Of a stretch of 64,000 nt of DNA, positions 57,089 to 64,000 are shown in pieces; positions within the stretch are counted from its first letter, which is position 1, and each line of letters starts with the position of its first letter. The notes beneath the pieces were generated by a model. That model worked only from the letters and a program-made list of their open reading frames with translations, was not told the DNA's origin and ran no database searches. This stretch comes from Cerioporus squamosus (Eukaryota; Basidiomycota; Agaricomycetes; Polyporales; Polyporaceae). The stretch is from assembly GCA_022592435.1 (NCBI GenBank), contig JABYQS010000134.1, forward strand, positions 1-64,000, in the 5' to 3' direction. The position numbers were made by a program, and so were the translations under genes.

Positions 57089-59388
57089 ATGACCACTCTC
57101 CTAGTCTCAGAACCCGTACTCTCGGGCAGCCTTGGCTCGCTCTCGATGTTGCTCGGCACGGGGTTTCCCAGTTTGAACGACACGTATGGTGCACTCTTGC
57201 TTGGTAGCTTTGCCGGACTAATGTGAGTATTTGGAGTTACATATATTGTCGGGAAACTACACGCTGACTTGTGGGTCTCTTCGCAGCTCGTACGGGATTC
57301 TGGTACATCAGGCATACAGATATTTTCGTGTGTACAGCGGTGATAAGCTGATCAATAAGGCGTTCGTGAGTTATGCTTATTGCGAATCCTTTGTTACTCA
57401 ATCACCAACGCAAAGCGCAAACCAGGTCCTCTCTATACTGTGAGTCTCAATGTGTCTCACCCGGAGCCAGTCCATGGTGACCAAAGCTGTTTCAGTGCGC
57501 TGGATACCCTCCAGAACCTCGTGATCATACACGCATGGTGCGCGGTGTCTTCTAGTCTCTTCCAAGAGCCCAGAGCCTACCGTGAATCATGGGGCAGTTA
57601 TACCTACTTGATATCCGACTACTTCAAGCCGCTCGCGCTTTTACGAGGGATATGGTGCGCCCCCGCGTCTATCACCGTGGCAGCTGCATGTTTGACCTTC
57701 GGAAAATCCCAGGTCGATACAGGTACGGTGACATCTCCCTAATCCACTTGCTGCTTACACCTGAACCCTGGTAGATTCAACCTATGATGGCGGTGAGGGG
57801 GTAAAATTGCGCAATTCACCGTGACCAGCCACTGAATATATTCCAGGGCATTACAATCCTAATTTGCCAATCGTGAGTCATTGATTTTGACCTCCCCGTG
57901 TCCTGGCTCTCATCCCTTGGTTGACTTGTCACAGGTTCTTTGCTCGCCGTGTATACATTCGTACGTGTCCCGAACCTTCCCAAGACGTTGTGGTCCTTAC
58001 CACCAAACAGTCAGCAGCAAACATAGGGTTCTCGTCGCGCTTTCCGTGAGTTTTGTCTACTTATGTCATCCCCCGATGGACATCAAGCCTACTGAACGTC
58101 GCCACGCAGGTTCTCCTCATGCTGACTATGCTAGGTGCGTGCCAGAGTATCTTCGTACCCTCCATGTCGCCTTGAGCCTGACGTCTGAGGGCAGGATTTA
58201 CGGTAGGTGAGCCTGAGTGAGCATTGAACCTGTTCGAGACCCTCAACACTGACGATTGACATGCCTTGCAGCGGGAACTGTGATGGCGTCAGTCAGCTTC
58301 ACTCAGAGTACACTTCGTCGCAAGCCTCTGAAGTGGAAACCTTAGGTTCACAGTCCCGGGACAGACCTTCGCCGAGTACCAGCGCTTCTACGTACGTTGC
58401 GAGGAAGTGTGGGTGCGGAAAGGCTGACCATGAATCTGTGACAGTGGATTGACTCCGCGGCTTGCGGCGCTGCCATTGTTTCTGACTCTCTAACCGCCGG
58501 CGTCCTCATTGTGACTCTGAGTCGTCAGCGGACGCCATATGAAGAGCGAGTACCTGTTAATGACCTCCTTTCACCGCTCTTACCTTCAACTCTCGCGCAG
58601 GACGAACACTCTGCTGAACACCTTGATCATATATACTATCAATACAGGTGCGTAGGCAAGCGTCGCCCTGTACAAGTACTGACGTAGGTTTGCAGGGTTG
58701 CTCACGGGGTACGAGTTGGTTCAGACCCTACCAGAATTCTCAGTACCGCTGACTTCACTTGTTCATGCCTTTATGCAGAATCGTCAATGCTCTTGCAATC
58801 GTGTTCGTGAGTATCCTGCATCCTGGAAACAGTGTACATGGTTCACAAAGACGACCAGGCTCTCGCCAGGCCAAACACTATGGAATGGATTGCCATCGAG
58901 CTCCTCGCTGTCCGACGTCAGTACCCTTCACCTGATCCCGAGGACGCCTGGACTTAACATTCAATCGCAGTGTATACGAACTCGGTACTCGCAGTGTGAG
59001 CCGTTCGACTTGTCTGGTCCACCTCAAGTAACACCACTAACGTCCGAGTTTGGATCCTGCAGACTGAACTCGCGGAAATCTCTCAGAGAGGCTTCGGATC
59101 GGTCGGGTCCCATGGAACTCGAGCTCGAACTTGAACTGCAATCTGTACCGAAGCCTGACACGGACGAACACCACCAAAGCGGGTCCGAGTCCGCGCTGGG
59201 CGAGACACTTCCCGTGCGTGATGGAAGTCGTTACTCCGTATCCCTGGTTCTCAGCTCTACTGCGGCGCTACGTGCACTTACAGAAGTCGACGCTCGTTGG
59301 ATGGCCGTCGGGCCCAGTCGTCGAGATCATGGGAGTTACAGGCGGGCAGTTAGGACTTCAAGGTGTCAACCTTGAACGAGTCGACTGA
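57089..59388 (+). CDS. DUF6534-type seven-transmembrane protein (copy 2)
   Basis: First exons 57089-57222, 57287-57365, 57426-57439 (14 nt) and 57496-57654, then a 10 nt microexon encoding W-S-I-Q, and further short exons to a TGA at 59386-59388. Protein landmarks: SLNDTYGALLLGSFAGLI, SYGILVHQAYRYFRVY, LDTLQNLVIIHAWC, GITILICQSFFARRVYI, SSKHRVLVALS, IDSAACGAAIVSDSLTAGVLIVTL, LLNTLIIYTINTG, IVNALAIVFALARPNTMEWIAIE, then VLNSRKSLREASDRSG and a final KSTLVGWPSGP exon. The exon between VLLMLTMLG and FTVPGQTFAEYQRFY was not resolved, so one internal defect cannot be excluded. It has the same unknown function as copy 1 and is more diverged from it than copy 3 is. Confidence 0.72.
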
Positions 59389-60269
59389 GCTATATCTGTG
59401 TAGTAACAATGTCTCTGCGCGTACTTCGTGTCTGTTGCGGTACGCTATTCTTGTTTTCTTGTTTGGACACCAAGGGCGCTTCGGAGTCTTCTAGGAGCGC
59501 TTAGAGTCAGCGATGACAACGTGTCAGATGTTAACCAGCGGTTCAACCTCTCTCGACAACCACAACGCGACATATTACAGTCTAGGCAGCAATATCCACG
59601 AGGACGACAAGGGACACGTCGACTTTCTCTCCGGTCGGTAGGGGGAGCTTGCACGAGACATCGTGCCTAATCAATTAATCATAGGGCGACGAGAACCCGG
59701 GCCAGCGATCTCGTATGACGAACAGAGTTCCGGATTGGCTGCCAATCCAGGAGGCGTCTCATGTAGTAAGTTCTGCATACACATACATCAATCAAGAAGG
59801 ATTGTCTGACACATCGTGAGGCCGTGCAACTCATTCTTCGTGGACCGCTCAAGTACCGACCTCGGTATCGCAACCGCCGTACGCATATCCACGGTCCGCC
59901 TTCATATTTCGTGCATGTCAGTCATAGGAGACAGTCAGACTGCTGCGACCTTTTCTTCCCTGATAGTTTTTATTGAGGTCGTCTAGACTCTTCCGCAATC
60001 AAACCTAGGACGTCAACGGCTGTGTGATCAAGCTGGGAAGTGGGCACTGCCCATCCTGCCTTACGACACCGTTCACCATAGCATCTCATCCATCTTGGAT
60101 ATTCTCCGCCAAGTTTATTGCGCATCTTTCGACCTGTCAAAAGGTCACAGGCCTGAACCCAGGTAAGTTGCTCTCCTGGTCTGTGAACCACGAATGATCA
60201 TACTCCGTCAGCTATTTAAAGGACGAATGTTCTCCCAATGCTTCGTTTCCGCTCAGGTGGTCAGTCGGA
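59389..60269. other. intergenic, no gene seen
   Basis: Spacer between DUF6534 copy 2 and the inverted duplication copy 2. No coding frame with support. Confidence 0.5.
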
Positions 60270-62790
60270 TCTCATGCCATCGTGGTATGTGGGTGAACTG
60301 TGTGTCTAACGCATATGCCCGGTGATAGATATCAGTGTGGAAGCGTCTTGCATCCCTTCCCTCGACCACATCGGACAGGCATCTTCAAGTTCTCCTGTAG
60401 TTTTGCGGGAATCATGTGAGTACTCCACATGCTGTTTGAGAATGGCATGCTGACTCGTGAGGGTCTTTCGCAGCTCGTATGGAATCTTGGTGCATCAGGC
60501 ATACAAATATGTCCGAGTGTACAGCGACGACAAGCGTGAGATCATCCACAAGGCATTCGTCAGTCGTACTCTCGGGGATAGTTGTGGCAGTTTCGTCGCT
60601 GACTTGTACGGCATAGGTCTTCACCATCATGTGAGTTTTCTGGCGTACCTCGCCGTGGCCCTGTTGCTCATGATCACGACTATTCCAGCGTGACGGATAC
60701 CTTCCACATTGTCGCAATGATACACACATGGTGCGCCGTTCGTCTGTGTCTCTATAGAAAGTGCGAGCCTACCATGGACTATCGGGCAGCTACACCTACC
60801 TGGTATCCAACTACTTCCAGCCGCTCGAGCTTCTACAAGGAATATGGTGCGCCGTTCGACCTCCGCCGAATGCATGTCTGACCTTGCCGCCCTCAGGTCT
60901 ATCAAGGTACAGTCGCATGTCCCTGCGACTCCACTCTCAGCTTACGATTTAACCTTATCAGATTCAGCCCATGATGGCGGTGAGCGAATGCGATTGCACA
61001 ATCCCGCAATCCCTAGTGTCACTGAACATGTTCTAGGGAATCACAGTCCTGATATGCCAATCGTGAGTGGTCTGCATGATCGGCCCAGTTTTCCCGGCCC
61101 TCACGGCTTTGTCCACTCGTCGCAGGTTCTTCGCTCGACGAGTATTCCTCCGTACGTCTACTTCCTCGCCATCTTTACGAGTTATCATCATTCTTATCAG
61201 CAACCAGTGAGCAACAAATATAGGATTCTCGTCGCGCTCTCCGTAAGTGGCGTTCAGTCATGTCCCCGCCGATGAATATCCCACCTACTAAGTTATCGCT
61301 GTGCAGGTTATGCTCACGCTGATCACGTTCGGTACGTGAGGACTTGATTCCTGTACGTCGGCATGTCCGATGTTGATGGACACCTCGTTCTAGGGTTCGC
61401 CGTCGGTGAGTGTCGAGCCCAGTTCGAGTGCTCATCCTTGCTGAGATGGCACGGGTTGTCTGCATGTACAGCCGGAACAGTGGTAGCGTATGTCATACCG
61501 AATCACACATTTCTGACGTTCGACGGGAGTGCTGACATACTTATCACCAGGTTCAAATACCATCTCTTCTCCGAGTACGAACACTTCTATGTACGTGAGG
61601 AACCAAGACGGACCACACGCGAGATATACGCTCACCTAATCGCGGACCGTGCTTATGCGACAGTGGCTCGACTCTGCGGCGTGCGGCGCCGCCATCGTGT
61701 CCGACCTTCTGACGGCTGGCGTGCTCATCGTGAACCTGAGTCGTCGGCGGACTCAGATCAAGAAGTACGTGCCCGTAGCGACCTTTGCGTTCACTTGTCC
61801 CCGGTGTGATGCTCCCTCGTATAGGACGAACGCTCTTCTGAATACCCTGATTGTATACACCATCAATACCGGTGCGTAGACTCGGATGAGCTTTCTTTCT
61901 CCTTTACTAGCGTATCAAGCTGATGCGAATTATGTAGGACTACTCACGGGGTACGAACTGGTCGCCAGCCCGCATGTACGATCCGCTAATTCTGCCCATT
62001 CATGCTGCTGCCTAGGATTGTCAATTCTCTGGCGCTCGTGTTCGTGAGTGTCCTACGCTCCTCCATACTCATCCTTTCTGGAGACAGCATTCAATATGAT
62101 ATGCACTAGGCTCTCGTCCGGCCGAACACAATGATATGGATCGCCATCGAGTTCGTCGCTGATGGATGTTCGTATTTCCATCTAGCTCACTGTGTGAACC
62201 TCTAAGCGGCTGACCTTCTGCTTTCAAACCATGTTTATAGTGTATACGAACTCGGTTCTCGCAGTGTAGGCGGTCCGACTTGACCACCTCCGGTATTAGC
62301 ACTGACCCCTCTACCTGCAGCCTGAACTCGCGCAAGTCTATCAGAGAGACTGCAGATCGGTCGGGTCCTGTGGACCTGGAGGTCGAGCTGCAGCCCCCTT
62401 CGGGAGCCCACACGCCGGACGAGCGTGACCGAAGCCGGTCTGCGTTTGGCGGGACACTTCCTGTGCGTCTTTCGTTTTCCTTTCAGCATCGCTGGTCCTT
62501 AGCCCTCACACGCGTCTCCTCTGCAGAAGTTGACTCTCGTCGGATGGCCGTCGGACTCTGTCATTGATATCACTAGAGGACGCGGGCGTTAGGATCTCTG
62601 CATGCGTTGCTTCGCTCCTCCGAAACATCTTGGACAATCTGGGTATATCATGTATCTATGGGTACCTGAACTCTATGCTCTCATACCGCCCTTCCGGATA
62701 GACTGTACCTCTGCAACTGACCTCAAGCGACAGACGTGTACATAGATATGTACTACAACGTCAACTTGAGCGAGACTGGAAAAGCTCGAG
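60270..62790. repeat. segmental inverted duplication, copy 2
   Basis: Inverted copy of 47846-50537. Matching landmarks run from CTCATGCCA at 60271 and ATCGGACAGGCATCT to CGCTCAAGTTGACGTTGTAG read on the minus strand near 62756-62775. The exon 1 region of the membrane-protein gene is missing. Confidence 0.8.
60400..62592 (+). pseudogene. DUF6534-type gene, 5'-truncated (copy 3)
   Basis: The exons from SYGILVHQAYKYVRVY onward follow copy 1 almost base for base: the 14 nt and 10 nt microexons, GITVLICQS, SNKYRILVALS, LDSAACGAAIVSDLLTAGVLI, LLNTLIVYTINTG, VLNSRKSIRETADRSG, and a final KLTLVGWPSDS exon to a TAG at 62590-62592. Exon 1 is reduced to its last 16 bases (TTTTGCGGGAATCAT then GTGAGT), so the ATG and first 34 codons are gone. 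The junction follows CTCCTGTAG, which could act as a 3' splice site for some new upstream exon. A GTCAGAC segment is also lost near 62162. Probably dead or producing an N-truncated protein. Confidence 0.75.
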
Positions 62791-63028
62791 CACAAGTCGT
62801 TTCGCTTGCGTCTAGGCACTCACATCATAGGCGGAATACTTTTCATAGGTGCCTTCGTGTTCACGGCCCTCGTGACGAAGCAACAGCGAAGACGGCAGTA
62901 GATTGAGTAGAGGGAGTATGTCCCCAAGCTCAGCCCACAAGCCGTCTCTCGCCCTCTGGCTCTAGAACGTGCTTTTAAGACACCAACATACCAAGTAGAA
63001 TGTCGACATTCGAGAGGACTGGATGCGC
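62752..63028 (-). pseudogene. F-box gene remnant, two fused end fragments
   Basis: On the minus strand, a decayed first exon (SVLSNVDILLGM, a stop, then VLEPEGERR, and after a deletion ELGDILPLLNLL ending at a GTGAGT donor) is followed directly by the last bases of the same gene family (TCTCGCTCAAGTTGAC). Everything between, some 1.4 kb including all leucine-rich repeats, is deleted. Position and convergent orientation relative to DUF6534 copy 3 mirror the F-box/DUF6534 pair at 45892-50331. Confidence 0.7.
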
Positions 63029-63281
63029 GGCCGGCTGTGTGGTCATGCACATGGAGAGTCGGAGGATGAATTCATGCCATCTAGCTCCGGCTCGAGTCCG
63101 ACCGTGACTCACGAGACCCAGCCCCTGTTCAAGTTTGTTCTCCTCCTCCTACACACGAATCTCCGCCGAAAACTCACCATCCTCATAGCAGTATGCATGA
63201 CAGACCCGATGTCGAAACCGCCCATTCTCCAAAGTACTCGAGGATACGCGACGTACGTCCCCAGCGCAGATCGCGGGGAAT

Positions 63282-63902
63282 ATGAGGCATAGCACGTATC
63301 CTACGGCGAGCATCCCCTCACCTGCTAGGAGTCACTCCCAGTTCGCAGAGGTCCGCATGCTCGACGCGCTGGCAACACTATGCTCCATGCATCCTCTTCA
63401 ATGCCGATCTGCCGCCATCGCCCTCGAGGTCTCGCCGGAAGGGCTCTGCCTGCTTTTCGCCACCGCAGAGGAGAGCCATCCGGAGGTACGACGGTTCGTA
63501 GACGATTGCTTCGAACACGTTCTGTCGCTCTTCGACAGCTACCAAACATACCGTGCGCGTGGCCCCGACTCGGATCGTGGTGATATCATCCAGGACGAGG
63601 TCTTCATGGCCAGGAAGCGCGCTTTCGTGGTCTCGGTGCACAAACAGTGCTACAGAGAGTTCCGTTGGTTCCTGAGGACAGGAGCAGTCGAAAGGTTTCG
63701 GCACAAGCTGGCTCCGGGTCGCTGCGACGGTGCGCCGCCTGCTCTGCTGCGCCCAGAGGAGAAGAGCGAGTTTTGGCGTCTTGCCCACGTTATCTGGCAA
63801 TCGGTTGAGTCTCTGGTCAAGCGCACCGAGCCGGCATCTGCGGACGAGGTAGACGAGGACATCCTCTGGGAAATATACTCACTCGGGGACTGGATCTACT
63901 AG
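63282..63902 (+). CDS. uncharacterised protein (206 aa)
   Basis: A single open exon from ATG 63282 to TAG 63900-63902. Mixed Arg/Leu/Ser composition with several helical stretches: LDALATLCSMHPLQCRSAAI, then ALEVSPEGLCLLFATAEES, FVDDCFEHVLSLFDSYQTY, FWRLAHVIWQSVESLVKR, and an acidic C-terminus. It resembles in general character the lineage-specific proteins found widely in mushroom genomes, but I cannot name a domain. Good codon bias and lack of introns over 620 bases support a real gene; an upstream exon cannot be excluded. Confidence 0.6.
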   Translation: MRHSTYPTASIPSPARSHSQFAEVRMLDALATLCSMHPLQCRSAAIALEVSPEGLCLLFATAEESHPEVRRFVDDCFEHVLSLFDSYQTYRARGPDSDRGDIIQDEVFMARKRAFVVSVHKQCYREFRWFLRTGAVERFRHKLAPGRCDGAPPALLRPEEKSEFWRLAHVIWQSVESLVKRTEPASADEVDEDILWEIYSLGDWIY

Positions 63903-64000
63903 CAGTCGTTCAGCTCATCCTTTGGACAATACCTCAATTGTGTCGTCGGTAAGTAACAAGTCCGACTGCGCGGTCGGAAAGCTGACCTTATGGTCAATCT

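Noticed and set aside
1..64000. CRISPR arrays, rRNA genes, biosynthetic gene cluster core enzymes
   Set aside because: No regularly spaced repeats, no rRNA-like sequence and no synthase, terpene cyclase or peptide-synthetase domain was recognised; the lone MFS gene and hydrolase do not make a cluster.

Overview
This is nuclear DNA of a filamentous basidiomycete, most likely an Agaricomycete of the wood-decay kind. The evidence is GC-rich coding sequence, genes split by many 45-100 nt GT-AG introns with CTNAC-like branch sites, and the gene content: an F-BAR/SH3 cytokinesis protein, a four-RRM Nrd1-type protein, MYND zinc-finger, F-box/LRR and DUF6534-type membrane protein families. No rRNA gene, convincing tRNA gene, CRISPR array or plasmid/phage feature was seen. 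All exon coordinates were derived by hand from splice signals and reading frame. Layout: 1-2.9 kb is gene-poor. 2.9-11.2 kb holds a NIF3/YqfO-like protein, a tiny membrane protein, an F-BAR/SH3 protein (Cdc15/Imp2/Hof1 type) and a MYND protein. 11.9-18.1 kb holds an F-box/LRR-like gene, a Yar1-like ankyrin protein and a fungal multi-pass membrane protein. 18.3-23.4 kb holds a secreted serine beta-lactamase-like hydrolase, split by a transposon, and an MFS transporter. 24-35.8 kb holds a 1275-residue membrane-anchored disordered protein, a 728-residue coiled-coil protein, an orphan and a monoacylglycerol-lipase-like hydrolase. 36-44.7 kb holds two tandem F-box/LRR-like genes and the Nrd1-type RNA-binding protein. 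45.9-63.9 kb is a rearranged accessory block with three copies of an F-box/LRR plus DUF6534 gene pair in different states of decay, a type II membrane LRR protein between them, and an uncharacterised 206-residue protein at the end. The most notable structures are two non-autonomous DNA transposons lying precisely inside coding exons. The 857 bp element at 18928-19784 has terminal inverted repeats of roughly 250 bp, flanking CGCCAGG repeats, outward-facing tRNA-like A/B boxes with T-run terminators in both arms, and a 47 bp perfect hairpin near its middle. The 257 bp element at 46392-46648 is CACTG-ended with a CGG target duplication and breaks one F-box gene whose paralog at 54094-55756 is intact. 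The block 47846-50537 recurs inverted at 60270-62790, where the membrane-protein gene has lost its first exon and the F-box partner is reduced to two fragments. A caution: at least twelve single-base insertions or deletions, mostly next to homopolymers, break conserved frames in the F-BAR gene, the Nrd1-type gene and three F-box genes. Five fall within about 620 bp of the otherwise perfectly conserved Nrd1-type gene, so long-read assembly error is the likeliest cause and these genes should not be called pseudogenes on that basis alone.
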